Shown: positions 1 to 8,840 of the stretch, piece after piece
How positions within the stretch are numbered: position 1 is the first letter of the stretch
Layout: each line of letters begins with the position of its first letter
Assembly: GCF_900215515.1 (NCBI RefSeq)
Contig: NZ_OBEI01000001.1
Coordinates: forward strand, 491,987-555,986
Direction: 5' to 3'
Length of the DNA: 64,000 nucleotides
Source: Persephonella hydrogeniphila
Lineage (GTDB): Bacteria; Aquificota; Aquificia; Aquificales; Hydrogenothermaceae
Notes under the pieces: generated by a model
Databases searched by the model: none
What the model saw: the letters and a program-made list of their open reading frames with translations, nothing else
Told to the model about the DNA's origin: nothing
Made by a program: the position numbers and the translations under genes

Positions 1-220
1 CTTTAAGAATATTCAATATCTCTTCTGCCGCTTCTTTTTCTATATGCTCGTAATAAGGAACGAGTTTTTTACCTGTTATTCCGAAATGGGAGAGAAGTTT
101 TTTCGTAACTCTGGTATCCTCACAGGCTATTATATCAACATCTTTTAATACCTCTAAAGCCCTGAAAGTTATATCTTTCAGATTTCCTATAGGAGTTGCA
201 ACAACATATAAACTTCCCAT
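1..220 (-). CDS. rsmI: 16S rRNA (cytidine-1402 2'-O)-methyltransferase, partial (N-terminus)
   Basis: The window edge cuts this gene; only the first 73 codons are present. The translation starts [21 protein letters not shown] and continues with an [17 protein letters not shown] segment. Both are hallmarks of RsmI (YraL), an SAM-dependent enzyme of the tetrapyrrole-methylase fold that 2'-O-methylates C1402 in the decoding centre of 16S rRNA. The ATG (218-220) shares one base with the stop codon of the upstream DUF4139-like gene (TGATG), so the two are probably co-transcribed and translationally coupled. Confidence 0.93.
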   Translation of the reverse strand, partial: MGSLYVVATPIGNLKDITFRALEVLKDVDIIACEDTRVTKKLLSHFGITGKKLVPYYEHIEKEAAEEILNILK

Positions 221-1017
221 CACCTGAAAAGCTTTTTTATACTAATTGAGCCTTGGAAAACACCGTTTCTGTATATGAAAACTTTTCCTGAAGGTAGATT
301 TTTTGTTTCCTCTTTGGAGTTTATTCTCTTTTTGATAAAAAGAAGTTTTTTTGTGGTATGGGGAGGTAGAGTAACATCTTTTAATGTTTTAAAACCGTTT
401 TCAAAAGATATATCTATCTTCCTGAAATCGACGGATGTACTGTTCTCAATAGTGATAAATCCCTTCAAAAGTTTTATTCCGTCTATTTCTGTAAGTATAT
501 AGCTTATGTTCCATTTAATTCCTTTTATTGGATATCTTACTTTAAAAACCTGAGATCTGGCTTCCTGAGAGTTTACTTTTAGCGTCAGCTGGGGAGAGAA
601 AAGTTCTTCCCATTTTAAATGGGATGATATCCTTGAAGGAAATTCCGGCAGTGTTGTAACGATATATCCTTTCTTGCTGTTTAATGCTATGAATTTACCT
701 TTTATTTCTACGACCACTCCCCTTATTATCCTTCCTTCTCCCTCTATAGTAATAAACTTACCTACAAGATTTCTCCTCCAATCAAGATCAGCTTTATCAA
801 TAATAAAACCTGTGATACTGAGATTATCTGCATGGACATCAACCGCATCAACAACAGCTGTAGGAAGAATAGATATAGGACCTATAATATTCTCCCCTTC
901 TGCAACCATAAACTCTTCTTCCTGTATATAAGTAGAGTATTTACCTTCAGTAAGTATCAGACCATCTCCGTAAGAAAAAGAAAATAGAAAGAAAAACAGA
1001 GCAATCAGCTTTCTCAT
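220..1017 (-). CDS. Secreted DUF4139-like protein of unknown function
   Basis: A 265-residue protein with an N-terminal signal peptide (about residues 1-18, hydrophobic core [14 protein letters not shown]) and then a mostly beta protein. Segments such as [24 protein letters not shown] and [16 protein letters not shown] resemble the DUF4139 (mucoidy-inhibitor-A-like) family, but the protein is far shorter than its usual ~450 residues and seems to keep only part of the fold. An in-frame GTG lies 6 nt upstream; the ATG at 1017 is preferred because GAGGTG sits 5 nt before it. It overlaps rsmI by one base. The function is not known. Confidence 0.75.
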   Translation of the reverse strand: MRKLIALFFFLFSFSYGDGLILTEGKYSTYIQEEEFMVAEGENIIGPISILPTAVVDAVDVHADNLSITGFIIDKADLDWRRNLVGKFITIEGEGRIIRGVVVEIKGKFIALNSKKGYIVTTLPEFPSRISSHLKWEELFSPQLTLKVNSQEARSQVFKVRYPIKGIKWNISYILTEIDGIKLLKGFITIENSTSVDFRKIDISFENGFKTLKDVTLPPHTTKKLLFIKKRINSKEETKNLPSGKVFIYRNGVFQGSISIKKLFR

Positions 1018-1081
1018 AATCACCTCTCAACCTTATCTTTTGTGGTTTATAATAATATCACAATATTTATCTGGAGGATTA

Positions 1082-2923
1082 GTGTTGAAAAAGGAGTACA
1101 ACTTTAAAGAAATAGAAGAGAAACTTTTAGAAGAGTGGGAAAAGTCTGATATTTTTAAAACAGAAGAAGATACAAATAAAGAAAAATTTTATGTGTTGGA
1201 GATGTTTCCGTATCCTTCAGGCAGAATACATATGGGACACGTAAGAAACTACGCTATAGGAGATGTTGTAAACAGATACCTTAAGATGAAAGGGAAAAAT
1301 ACACTTCATCCTATGGGATGGGATGCTTTTGGAATGCCTGCAGAAAACGCAGCGATAAAAAGTGGAGTTCATCCGGCAAAATGGACTTACGAAAATATAG
1401 ACCATATGAAAAAAGAGCTTAAAAGGTTAGGTTTTTCTTACGATTGGGATAGAGAAGTAACCACATGTGATCCTGAGTACTACAGATGGAACCAGTGGAT
1501 ATTCCTTAAAATGTATGAAAAAGGAGTGGCTTACAGAAAATCTGCAGTTGTTAACTGGTGCCCCCATGATATGACAGTTCTTGCAAATGAACAGGTGATA
1601 GAAGGAAAATGCTGGAGATGTGATACTCCTGTGGTTCAGAAAGAAATACCATCATGGTTTCTCAGAATAACAGATTATGCAGAAGTTCTTCTTGATGATC
1701 TTGAACAGCTTAAGGGAAAGTGGCCTGAAGCTGTTATAACGATGCAAAAAAACTGGATAGGAAAATCTACAGGAGCAACAATAAAATTTCCTGTTGAAGA
1801 TTCCACAGCAACAATAGAAGTTTTTACAACAAGACCAGACACAGTTTACGGTGTTACATTTATGGCACTGGCTCCTGAACATCCTATGGCTGTAGAACTT
1901 GCTAAAGGAACAGATCAGGAAGAAGAAGTACTAAGATTTGTTGAAAAATATCTCAGTATGTCTACACGGGAAAGAAGTATAGTAGAAGAAAAAGAGGGTG
2001 TATTTACAGGAAGATACGCAGTTAATCCGGTAAATGGAGAAAAAATACCTATATGGATAGCAAACTACATATTATGGGGATACGGTACAGGAGCAATAAT
2101 GGCCGTTCCCGCACACGATGAAAGAGATCACCAGTTTGCAAAAAAATACGGTCTTCCTATAAAGCCTGTTATAAAACCTTTAGAAGGAGAATGGGATTTT
2201 GAGGAAAAAGCCTATGAGGAAGATGGAATAATGATAAATTCAGATGGCTTTGATGGTATGAACTCATCTGAAGCCAGAGAAAAAATAACACAGATGATAG
2301 AAGAAAAAGGTTTTGGAGAAAAAACTGTAAATTTCAGATTAAGGGACTGGAATATCTCAAGACAGAGATACTGGGGAACACCTATTCCTATAATATACTG
2401 TGATGAGTGTGGAACAGTTCCTGTACCGGAAAAAGATCTACCTGTTGTTTTACCGGAAAATGTTGAGTTTACAGGTATGGGAAATCCACTTCAGAGTGTT
2501 GAAGAGTTTGTCAATACAGAATGTCCAAGATGTGGAAAGCCTGCCAGAAGAGAAACAGATACAATGGATACATTTATAGACAGCTCATGGTATTTTCTGA
2601 GGTACTGCGATCCCCACAATGACAAAGCCCCCTTTGATAAAGAAAAAGCAGACTACTGGATGCCTGTTGATCTGTATATAGGAGGGATAGAACATGCTGT
2701 TCTGCACCTTCTGTACTCAAGATTTTTTACAAAATTTCTCAGAGAAATAGGTCTTGTGGATATTGAAGAACCTTTCAGTAAACTTCTTACACAGGGAATG
2801 GTGCTGAAAAAATGGATAAAAATAGAAAAACTGTTAGAAATCTTAGGAGTTGATGAAAATATTACAGTTGAAGAGCTAAAAGAAAAGATAAAAAAATTAT
2901 CAAAAGAGGGAAAAGATGAATAA
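1082..2923 (+). CDS. leuS (alpha): Leucyl-tRNA synthetase, alpha subunit (split LeuRS)
   Basis: This is the N-terminal part of class I leucyl-tRNA synthetase. It has the Rossmann catalytic core with the HIGH-type motif ([11 protein letters not shown], about residues 40-50), the CP1 editing domain (TTRPDT, then [15 protein letters not shown]), a zinc-type CDEC...CPRC insertion and DSSWYFLRY. The protein stops before KMSKS, which is on the next gene. A separate alpha/beta LeuRS is a known feature of Aquifex and relatives. The C-terminus carries an added charged helical tail (after [10 protein letters not shown]). GGAGG at 1073-1077 precedes GTG 1082 by 4 nt and TTG 1085 by 7 nt, so the start could be either; the longer reading frame from 1040 lacks a ribosome site. 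Confidence 0.96.
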   Translation: MLKKEYNFKEIEEKLLEEWEKSDIFKTEEDTNKEKFYVLEMFPYPSGRIHMGHVRNYAIGDVVNRYLKMKGKNTLHPMGWDAFGMPAENAAIKSGVHPAKWTYENIDHMKKELKRLGFSYDWDREVTTCDPEYYRWNQWIFLKMYEKGVAYRKSAVVNWCPHDMTVLANEQVIEGKCWRCDTPVVQKEIPSWFLRITDYAEVLLDDLEQLKGKWPEAVITMQKNWIGKSTGATIKFPVEDSTATIEVFTTRPDTVYGVTFMALAPEHPMAVELAKGTDQEEEVLRFVEKYLSMSTRERSIVEEKEGVFTGRYAVNPVNGEKIPIWIANYILWGYGTGAIMAVPAHDERDHQFAKKYGLPIKPVIKPLEGEWDFEEKAYEEDGIMINSDGFDGMNSSEAREKITQMIEEKGFGEKTVNFRLRDWNISRQRYWGTPIPIIYCDECGTVPVPEKDLPVVLPENVEFTGMGNPLQSVEEFVNTECPRCGKPARRETDTMDTFIDSSWYFLRYCDPHNDKAPFDKEKADYWMPVDLYIGGIEHAVLHLLYSRFFTKFLREIGLVDIEEPFSKLLTQGMVLKKWIKIEKLLEILGVDENITVEELKEKIKKLSKEGKDE

Positions 2924-3782
2924 AACCCTAAAGGAATTTTTAGAAGAGAACCATCTTACAGTTAATGATAACGCAAAACTTCTTTTTGAGAAATTAGATC
3001 TTGATACAGATATACTCAAAGAGCTTGAAGAAAAGTACGGAAAGTCTGACAAAATGTCAAAATCAAAACACAACACTGTAGATCCTGATGAGATGATAGA
3101 AAAGTACGGTGCAGATACAGTCAGACTTTATATACTGTTTGCAGCTCCACCTCAGAATAGCTTTGACTGGGTAGACAGTGGGATAGAAGGAGCACACAGG
3201 TTTTTGAAGAGGGTATGGAATTTCGTAATAGACAAGGCAGAAGATATAAAGAATGTGAGGTATACAAAAGAAGATTTTAAAAATCTGAATGAAGAAGACC
3301 AGAAATTAAGGAGAAAACTCCATCAAACAATTAAAAAAGTTAATGACGATATTAACAGAGAATACCAGTTCAACACTGCTATAGCGGCGATAATGGAGTT
3401 CTTTAACGAACTTTCTTCGTATAAAGGAAACAACCTTAAGCTTATCAAAGAGAGTATAGAAAATATGGTACTTCTGTTATCACCATTTACTCCATTTATA
3501 GCAGATACTCTGTGGAGAGAAATAGGAAATGAAGGCTTTACCATCAATCAGCCATTTCCAGAACCAGATGAAGAAGCTTTAATAGAAAAAACAAAAGAGA
3601 TACCTGTACAGGTAAACGGTAAAGTAAGAGCCAAAATAACTGTTCCTTCAGATGCAGATGAAGAAACCGTCAAAAAATTAGCATTTGAGAATGAAAATGT
3701 CAAAAGATGGACAGAAGGTAAAGATATTGTTAAAGTTATTTTTATAAAAGGGAAGATACTGAATATAGTAGTAAAGGGGTAA
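2916..3782 (+). CDS. leuS (beta): Leucyl-tRNA synthetase, beta subunit (split LeuRS)
   Basis: The C-terminal part of LeuRS, 288 residues. An N-terminal stretch of about 45 residues pairs with the alpha tail. Then come the KMSKS loop ([16 protein letters not shown]), the alpha-helical anticodon-binding domain, and a C-terminal region with [12 protein letters not shown], typical of bacterial LeuRS. The ATG overlaps the alpha stop codon by 8 nt, which suggests translational coupling and equal amounts of both subunits. The ATP-binding HIGH (alpha) and KMSKS (beta) motifs are on different chains, so activity needs assembly of the heterodimer, as established for Aquifex aeolicus LeuRS. Confidence 0.96.
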   Translation: MNKTLKEFLEENHLTVNDNAKLLFEKLDLDTDILKELEEKYGKSDKMSKSKHNTVDPDEMIEKYGADTVRLYILFAAPPQNSFDWVDSGIEGAHRFLKRVWNFVIDKAEDIKNVRYTKEDFKNLNEEDQKLRRKLHQTIKKVNDDINREYQFNTAIAAIMEFFNELSSYKGNNLKLIKESIENMVLLLSPFTPFIADTLWREIGNEGFTINQPFPEPDEEALIEKTKEIPVQVNGKVRAKITVPSDADEETVKKLAFENENVKRWTEGKDIVKVIFIKGKILNIVVKG

Positions 3783-3785
3783 AAA

Positions 3786-4220
3786 ATGGCTTTTAAAAAA
3801 ATCCTTATCGGATATGACGGCTCAGATGCAAGTAAAAAAGCCCTAAAGAAAGCTATAGATCTGGCAAAGATGTGCGGGGCGGAACTTCATATAGTAGGTG
3901 TGGTAAGACCTTTTGAGTTTGCTGCCATAGATTATATACCGCCTGAAGAGATTGAAGAGTATGAAAAGGAAGAAATATCAAAAGAAGAGAGGTTCCTTAA
4001 GGAAGCAAAGGATATAGCTGAAGAAAATGGTGTAAAGGCGATAACAAAGGTTATGGAAGGAGAACCGGCAGAAGAGTTAATGGCTTATGCTGATGGAAAT
4101 AATTGTGATCTGATAGTAGTAGGTCACAGAGGTGTAGGTGGTTTTAAAAGAATGATTCTGGGAACCACAGCAGGTAATCTGGTAAAATACGCAAACCAGT
4201 CTGTTTTAGTTGTGAAATAA
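3786..4220 (+). CDS. Universal stress protein (UspA family)
   Basis: A single 144-residue Usp domain. The N-terminal strand is KKILIGYDGSDASKKAL. The ATP-binding signature is G-2x-G-9x-G-(S/T), seen as GHRG...GTT near the C-terminus, and the protein ends in SVLVVK. The intact glycine pattern suggests that this member binds ATP. It starts 3 nt after leuS beta, so it is probably co-transcribed with it, and it ends directly against the convergent DedA gene. Its role (stress or metabolic signalling) cannot be narrowed from the sequence. Confidence 0.9.
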   Translation: MAFKKILIGYDGSDASKKALKKAIDLAKMCGAELHIVGVVRPFEFAAIDYIPPEEIEEYEKEEISKEERFLKEAKDIAEENGVKAITKVMEGEPAEELMAYADGNNCDLIVVGHRGVGGFKRMILGTTAGNLVKYANQSVLVVK

Positions 4221-4787
4221 TCAGTCCTTTTTTAGTTTATCTAAAATTTTGGGGTATACAAGGACAAAGAAAAGAAAAAGAACAATAACGGCGACTGCGA
4301 TAAAGTAATACTCTTTGGCTTCTCCAAAAAAATGCTCTGCAGCTTTTCCGAAAAAATAACCTACCGAGAGGTATATAATAGCCCAGAAAAAAAGAGATAT
4401 AAGATTAAAAAATATGAATTTCCACGTTCCAAAACCTGTAGCCCCCATAAGCATCATGGGGATCATTCTCATGCCGTAAAGAAATCTGATTATAAAGATA
4501 GACAGAATCCCGTATCTGTGTAACAGCCTTTTTGCTCTCATATACTCCTTTCTCGTATGTCTGTTCCTCAGAAGAATCTGTCTGCCTTTCCACCTTCCTA
4601 CAAAAAAGTATATAATCTCATGAAGAAAAGCACCTGCCATGGCTGCAATGAGAGATATATAAGGATTGAGTAGTTTTAATTTTATAAAAAAACCAACAAT
4701 TAATAGAAATAACTCCCCTTCTAAAAAAGTACCAACAAATACAGCTATATACCCGTAGTTCTGTAAAAACTGCTCGAGGCTCTCTAT
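4221..4787 (-). CDS. DedA-family membrane protein, probable AUA start
   Basis: A 188-residue polytopic membrane protein of the DedA/VTT family, which is thought to act in lipid flipping and membrane homeostasis. Features are an N-terminal GYIAVFVGTFLEGE, then LIAAMAGAFLHEIIYFFVGR, and the conserved RFLYGMRMIPMMLMGATG segment, followed by two C-terminal transmembrane helices. The first ATG in frame (4640) would cut off the whole conserved N-terminus. Homologous sequence runs back to an in-frame TAA (4788-4790). The codon right after it, at 4785-4787, is ATA, 8 nt downstream of a strong GGAGG (4796-4800). I therefore infer initiation at AUA; a single base change to ATG would give a normal start. 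Confidence 0.82.
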   Translation of the reverse strand: MESLEQFLQNYGYIAVFVGTFLEGELFLLIVGFFIKLKLLNPYISLIAAMAGAFLHEIIYFFVGRWKGRQILLRNRHTRKEYMRAKRLLHRYGILSIFIIRFLYGMRMIPMMLMGATGFGTWKFIFFNLISLFFWAIIYLSVGYFFGKAAEHFFGEAKEYYFIAVAVIVLFLFFVLVYPKILDKLKKD

Positions 4788-4795
4788 TTAATCTA

Positions 4796-4800
4796 CCTCC
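4796..4800 (-). promoter_or_regulatory. Shine-Dalgarno site that decides the dedA start
   Basis: GGAGG on the minus strand, 8 nt before the ATA codon at 4787. No ATG, GTG or TTG lies between it and residue 50 of the DedA frame. Confidence 0.65.
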
Positions 4801-4843
4801 ATTTCTATTAGGATATTATTATAACTTATAGGGCTCTTGATTA

Positions 4844-4852
4844 TGGCATAAT
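4844..4852 (+). promoter_or_regulatory. Possible extended -10 of ubiX (leaderless start)
   Basis: TGGCATAAT is a TGn-extended -10 element whose expected transcription start falls on the A of the ubiX ATG (4859). No Shine-Dalgarno sequence is visible before that ATG, which fits a leaderless mRNA. No good -35 is seen, so this rests on spacing alone. Confidence 0.35.
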
Positions 4853-4858
4853 TGATTT

Positions 4859-5437
4859 ATGGAAAAAATAGTTCTGTGCATTACAGGAGCAAGCGGTTTT
4901 ATATACGGTGAGAGACTTCTCAGAGAGCTTTGTAGAGATCATTTTGTCTATCTTGTTATATCAGACAGTGCTTTTAAGGTGATGGAAGAGGAGACAGACA
5001 GAAGAAGAGACGATTTTCTAAAAAATTTACCGGACAATGTACATTTTTTTTCTCAGGGAGAGATAGATGCACCCATATCGAGCGGTTCAAGGCTGATAGA
5101 AACAAAAGGAGTTATTGTTGCCCCATGCTCTACAGGAACTCTCGGGGCAGTAGCTGGAGGGATCTCAAATAATCTTATACACAGGGTGTGTGATGTTGCC
5201 CTTAAAGAGAGAAAAAAGGTTTATCTTCTTTTGAGGGAGATGCCTCTATCTTTGATACAGATAAAAAATATGGAGAAGGTTACTCTGTCTGGAGGAACTG
5301 TTGCCGTAGCATCACCGGGATTTTACACAAAGCCAGAAAGTGTAGATGATATGATCAACTTTGTTGTAGGAAAAGTCCTTGATTTTTTCGATATAAACCA
5401 CAACCTTTACAGAAGGTGGAAAGATGAAGATCTCTGA
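4859..5437 (+). CDS. ubiX: Flavin prenyltransferase UbiX
   Basis: A 192-residue flavoprotein of the UbiX/Pad1 family, which makes prenylated FMN, the cofactor of UbiD-type decarboxylases. Family landmarks are VLCITGASGFIYGERLL at the N-terminus, VAPCSTGTLGAVAGGISNNLIHR in the middle, LLLREMPLSLIQIKNM, and VASPGFYTKPESVDDMINFVVGK near the end. No ubiD is nearby in the window. The gene overlaps the following recombinase by 14 nt. The ATG has no visible ribosome-binding site. Confidence 0.95.
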   Translation: MEKIVLCITGASGFIYGERLLRELCRDHFVYLVISDSAFKVMEEETDRRRDDFLKNLPDNVHFFSQGEIDAPISSGSRLIETKGVIVAPCSTGTLGAVAGGISNNLIHRVCDVALKERKKVYLLLREMPLSLIQIKNMEKVTLSGGTVAVASPGFYTKPESVDDMINFVVGKVLDFFDINHNLYRRWKDEDL

Positions 5438-6302
5438 GTGTATAGAACTTTTCCTTTCTTATATATCTGACAAATCAGAACATACTATAAAAAACTACAG
5501 ATCTGATCTGAACCAGTTTAAAGATATAGTAGGAGATAAAGATGTTGAAAAGATAACAAAGGCAGACATAGCAAAATTTAGGATGGTTTTACAGTCCCAT
5601 AAGAAAAAATCCTCCACAATAGCGAGGAAGCTTGCCTGTCTTAACTCTTTCTTTGAGTATCTGATCGATTTAGAGATAGTCAGTTCATCCCCTATAACAA
5701 GATCCCACAGACCAAAAATATCCCAGAAAATACCATCTTCCCTCTCCCATGAAGAGATAAAAAGAGTGATAAATGGAACAAAAACGCTAATGGAAAGGGT
5801 TATTGTTGTTCTTATGCTGACGACAGGTCTGAGATCTTCCGAGCTTTTGGGTATAAAAAGAGGAAATATCCTGATTGAGCATGAGGGAAAGATATACACA
5901 ACTGAATCTATATACACAATAGAGATAAAAGATGAAGATATTCTGTATATTAGGGTTGAAGGTAAAGGAGGAAAAGAGAGAGAAGTTCCTATAACAGGAG
6001 AGCCTATGAAACTGTTTGTTGAGTATCTCAGATTTAACAGTTCAGAAAAAGTGTTTCCTATATCTTATTTCAGCCTGTGGAAGATGATTGTTAATCTCGG
6101 TAAAAGATGTAATATTGTTCTCCATCCTCACAAGCTTAGACATACAGCTGCAACGATAGCCCTTCAGTCAGGAGCAGAGCTGAGGATAATACAGGAGTTA
6201 TTGGGACATGCCTCCCCTATAACAACGGCGAGATATGCGAAGGTGGGACAGAAACAACTGCTTCAGGCAACAAAAGCCTTATCAAAGAATATCAAGCTGT
6301 AA
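5424..6302 (+). CDS. xer: Tyrosine recombinase (XerC/XerD type)
   Basis: A 292-residue site-specific recombinase with the usual two domains. The N-terminal SAM-like core-binding domain covers about residues 1-95. The C-terminal catalytic domain has every expected residue: Arg of TGLRSSELL (about 137), Lys of GKGGKEREVP, HKLRHTAA (His-x-x-Arg), LLGHASPITTARY with the second His, and the nucleophilic Tyr. Size and architecture match a chromosomal Xer enzyme that resolves dimers at dif, rather than a phage integrase, and no phage genes are adjacent. XerC and XerD cannot be told apart here. It overlaps ubiX by 14 nt and runs 21 nt into the convergent pabB. Confidence 0.9.
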   Translation: MKISECIELFLSYISDKSEHTIKNYRSDLNQFKDIVGDKDVEKITKADIAKFRMVLQSHKKKSSTIARKLACLNSFFEYLIDLEIVSSSPITRSHRPKISQKIPSSLSHEEIKRVINGTKTLMERVIVVLMLTTGLRSSELLGIKRGNILIEHEGKIYTTESIYTIEIKDEDILYIRVEGKGGKEREVPITGEPMKLFVEYLRFNSSEKVFPISYFSLWKMIVNLGKRCNIVLHPHKLRHTAATIALQSGAELRIIQELLGHASPITTARYAKVGQKQLLQATKALSKNIKL

Positions 6303-7451
6303 ACCAATAGCTTTAAGATTTGCTTTTGCTTTTAAGAGGGTTTCCCTATACTCCATATAAGGATCTGAATCTGCCACTATACCACTGCCTACATATACGT
6401 AACATCTGTTATTTTTGAATATCGACTGTCTTATAGCTACACTCATAACAAAATCCATATCTGGTGTTATTAGAACCGTTATTCCACAGTAAACCTCCCT
6501 TCTTTTTTTCTCTATCATATCTATTATCTCTATAGCTCTTTTTTTTGGAGCTCCTGTTACAGAGCCTGGAGGAAATGTTGAATGTATTATGTTTTTCAGC
6601 GTAATCCCTTCAATAAGTCTTCCTCTTACCGTAGAACTCATCTGGAGAAGTGAGCTGTACTCTTCTACATCAAAAAGATTTTCAACCTTTACAGAACCTT
6701 TCTCTGATATTCTTCCCAGATCATTTCTCATCAGATCTGTTATCATGAGATTCTCTGCTCTCTCTTTTTCAGAACAAAACAGCTCATTCTTTAGTTTTTC
6801 AGTTTCTTCTCTATTTTTTCCTACAGGTCTTGTACCTTTGATAGGAGAAGTTTTTATATTTTTTCCCTTTTTTTCGAGAAAAAGCTCCATAGAACCTGAT
6901 ATAACAGAAAAGTACGGTGTTTTTATGTGCATAAGATAAGAAGCTGGCTGATAAGATATAAGGTTTCTAAAAATTGTGTCTGTGTGAAAAAAACCTTCTA
7001 ACTCTATTCTATGGGAAAGATTTATCTGGTATATATCTCCCTGCTCTATAAACTTTTTTGCTTTTAAAACTTTTTTTACGAAACTCTCTTCTGTCTCATT
7101 GATATGAAAACTTTTTATTCTGTTTTCAACAGGAGGTTTACCCTTTATTCCTTTTTTAAACTTCCTAAAAAAAGAAAAAAATATTAAAGGAAGCCCTATA
7201 TCTCTTTTTTTCTTTATACTTTCAGGATATATATACTTCTTGTAATCATAAGATATAAATCCTGCCCCGTAATATCTGTGTTTCTTTATGTATTTTTCTA
7301 TTAACGGTAATGGGTCTTTTGTCTTTATTTTTTTACCATCTATAAAGAGGATATTCCCGTCAAAATATGCCGTTGATACAGGATTTTCAAAGCTGAAATC
7401 CTTTACACCATCAATCCATTTTTCTTTATCTGAATAAAACTCAAATTTCAT
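6282..7451 (-). CDS. pabB: Aminodeoxychorismate synthase component I
   Basis: A chorismate-binding enzyme of 389 residues. The conserved C-terminal region has TSPIKGTRPVG, LMITDLMRNDLGRI, FPPGSVTGAPKKRAIEII and GSGIVADSDPYMEYRETLLKA. The lysine in PIKGT is the residue that separates aminodeoxychorismate synthases from anthranilate synthases (PIAGT), so the product is 4-amino-4-deoxychorismate for folate. The protein is shorter than E. coli PabB because the N-terminal region is reduced. No glutaminase (PabA) or lyase (PabC) gene is beside it. Its 5' end faces the FliM-like gene across a shared AT-rich promoter region. Confidence 0.9.
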   Translation of the reverse strand: MKFEFYSDKEKWIDGVKDFSFENPVSTAYFDGNILFIDGKKIKTKDPLPLIEKYIKKHRYYGAGFISYDYKKYIYPESIKKKRDIGLPLIFFSFFRKFKKGIKGKPPVENRIKSFHINETEESFVKKVLKAKKFIEQGDIYQINLSHRIELEGFFHTDTIFRNLISYQPASYLMHIKTPYFSVISGSMELFLEKKGKNIKTSPIKGTRPVGKNREETEKLKNELFCSEKERAENLMITDLMRNDLGRISEKGSVKVENLFDVEEYSSLLQMSSTVRGRLIEGITLKNIIHSTFPPGSVTGAPKKRAIEIIDMIEKKRREVYCGITVLITPDMDFVMSVAIRQSIFKNNRCYVYVGSGIVADSDPYMEYRETLLKAKANLKAIGLQLDIL

Positions 7452-7475
7452 GCTTCCTTCTCAGACAAAATTTTA

Positions 7476-7487
7476 TATAATTATAAT
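7476..7487. promoter_or_regulatory. Tandem TATAAT boxes between divergent pabB and fliM-like genes
   Basis: The 61-bp intergenic region holds two back-to-back TATAAT hexamers (7476-7481 and 7482-7487) reading towards the FliM-like gene. The reverse strand is similarly AT-rich and could serve pabB. No consensus -35 is seen on either strand. Confidence 0.4.
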
Positions 7488-7512
7488 TAAGGACTTTTCT
7501 AAGGGTAGAAGA

Positions 7513-8244
7513 ATGAAATATAAAGTATCTAAAGAGGAGCTTGATGCCCTCTTTAGAGAGGTCTATAGTAGCAGCAATACAGAGAGGGGAAATTATACTA
7601 CACAACCTCTAAAAATAAAAGAAGAGTATACATTTATAGCATACAAATTTAAACATATAGTAAAAAGCTATCTCGTATCTTCACTTCCGGCAAAGATAAG
7701 ATTAAAAACTTACAAAGCTCTCGAAGGAAATGAAGCCAGCGTAGAGAACTACTACATAACAGGGTATGATGTAGAAAACAGGTACAGGGTTTATATATCT
7801 GTATCTGACAACTTAGAAGATATAGTAAAAGGAGATTTCCACTCCCTCTTAAATGAGAAATTTAATACACAGAGATTTGTTGAAAATCTTTCAGAAAATT
7901 TTGTGTCTGAACTAAAAAAAGATATACCTTTCTCCTTCAAGAAGATAAATATAGGAACTATCCAGTTTTACGAGGATAGTTTTGTAAAGTTAGAGTATAT
8001 ATTTGATATTGGAGATAATCAGGTAGAAATTTCTGTGTGGATAGAAAAAGAACTTGTAGAGACAGGTGAGTTTTCTCCTGTAATCTATACACCACCAACA
8101 TCTGTAGGTAAAAAAAGGATAAAAAGATTAAAAGAGATATTACCTGTAGAAGTCAGTATTGATACAGAGCCTATCATGATTAAGAGAGAACAGTTGAAAG
8201 TCGGGAACGAGCTGAAAGTAGATATTAAAATAAAACAGTTTTAG
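7513..8244 (+). CDS. Divergent FliM-like (SpoA-domain) flagellar switch protein
   Basis: A 243-residue protein. The N-terminus (VSKEELDALFREV) resembles the CheY-binding peptide of FliM (typically LSQEEIDALL). The C-terminus (LPVEVSIDTEPIMIKREQLKVGNELKV) resembles the first half of a SpoA/FliN-C domain, but the chain stops there, about 40 residues short. The central part has no motif I can name. The protein is therefore shorter than normal FliM (~330). A FliN-like gene follows 14 nt later, which supports a role in a flagellar C-ring or a related SpoA complex. The ATG at 7513 is preferred over one at 7450, which would begin inside the divergent promoter region. Confidence 0.6.
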   Translation: MKYKVSKEELDALFREVYSSSNTERGNYTTQPLKIKEEYTFIAYKFKHIVKSYLVSSLPAKIRLKTYKALEGNEASVENYYITGYDVENRYRVYISVSDNLEDIVKGDFHSLLNEKFNTQRFVENLSENFVSELKKDIPFSFKKINIGTIQFYEDSFVKLEYIFDIGDNQVEISVWIEKELVETGEFSPVIYTPPTSVGKKRIKRLKEILPVEVSIDTEPIMIKREQLKVGNELKVDIKIKQF

Positions 8245-8247
8245 GTT

Positions 8248-8253
8248 AGGAGG
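8248..8253 (+). promoter_or_regulatory. Shine-Dalgarno site that decides the fliN-like AUU start
   Basis: AGGAGG, a perfect ribosome-binding site, lies 5 nt before an ATT codon (8259-8261). An in-frame TAG (8247-8249) overlaps it, so translation of this frame cannot begin further upstream, and no ATG, GTG or TTG occurs before codon 41. Confidence 0.65.
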
Positions 8254-8258
8254 CGGAG

Positions 8259-8840
8259 ATTAAAGATCAAATAATATCTGAACTGTCGGGGATTGTAGAC
8301 AGTATAAAACAGGAGGAGGTTACTGCTCCTGAAGAGATTAATTACGATTATTACTGCCTATCTAATGGAAAAAACTCTTTGTTCATAAAAAGTGATCTTT
8401 TTGTAATGCTTGTTTTTGCAAAAGGTTCAGACTGGGCAGAGAATCTATTCAGGAAATTATTCTCTTCTGAAGATATACGTACTGAAGTTTCTGAAAAGGT
8501 ACAGATACTGCCTGAAGATATTATTTTTTCAGTGGAAAACGACGAACAGATATTCAACAGAGGAATTATTCTTAAGACGCCAAACTTAAATACAGTAAGG
8601 AAAAAAGAAAAAGAAATAAAACACACTAAAGATATTCCTTTACCTGTTGTTCTGAGAATTTTCAAAAAAACAGTTCCCCTTTCAGAGGTAGAAAGTATAG
8701 GAGAAACATCTGAGATTCTTTTATCAAACAGTAAAGAGGTAGATGTAGACCTTCTTATAAATGGAGATGTTGTAGGAAAAGGTATACTCAGAAGAGAAGA
8801 TGAAGATTTCAGATTAAAGATAACAGAGCTATATATATAA
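8259..8840 (+). CDS. FliN-like (SpoA) protein, probable AUU start
   Basis: Read from the ATT at 8259, the protein has 193 residues. The last 70 residues are a clear FliN/SpoA domain: IPLPVVLRIFKKTVPLSEV, then VDLLINGDVVGKGILRREDEDFRLKITEL, matching the FliN pattern of DIPV...G...V.LLING..IA.GEV....FGVRIT. The N-terminal ~110 residues are unlike FliN and resemble the length of a FliM/FliY middle domain, but no motif is seen. The first conventional start (TTG 8379) would remove 40 residues and has no ribosome site. The gene lies between the FliM-like protein and a histidine kinase, all on one strand with almost no spacing. Confidence 0.7.
   Translation: MKDQIISELSGIVDSIKQEEVTAPEEINYDYYCLSNGKNSLFIKSDLFVMLVFAKGSDWAENLFRKLFSSEDIRTEVSEKVQILPEDIIFSVENDEQIFNRGIILKTPNLNTVRKKEKEIKHTKDIPLPVVLRIFKKTVPLSEVESIGETSEILLSNSKEVDVDLLINGDVVGKGILRREDEDFRLKITELYI

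Noticed and set aside
1040..1081. Upstream ATG for leuS alpha at 1040
   Set aside because: It would add 14 residues unlike any LeuRS N-terminus, overlaps the likely -10 region (TATAAT at 1048-1053) and has no ribosome site, while GGAGG sits just before 1082/1085.
8242..8260. Frameshift joining the FliM-like and FliN-like genes into one protein
   Set aside because: No FliM-like or SpoA sequence appears in the other frames around the junction, and a perfect ribosome site lies between them, so two genes are more likely.
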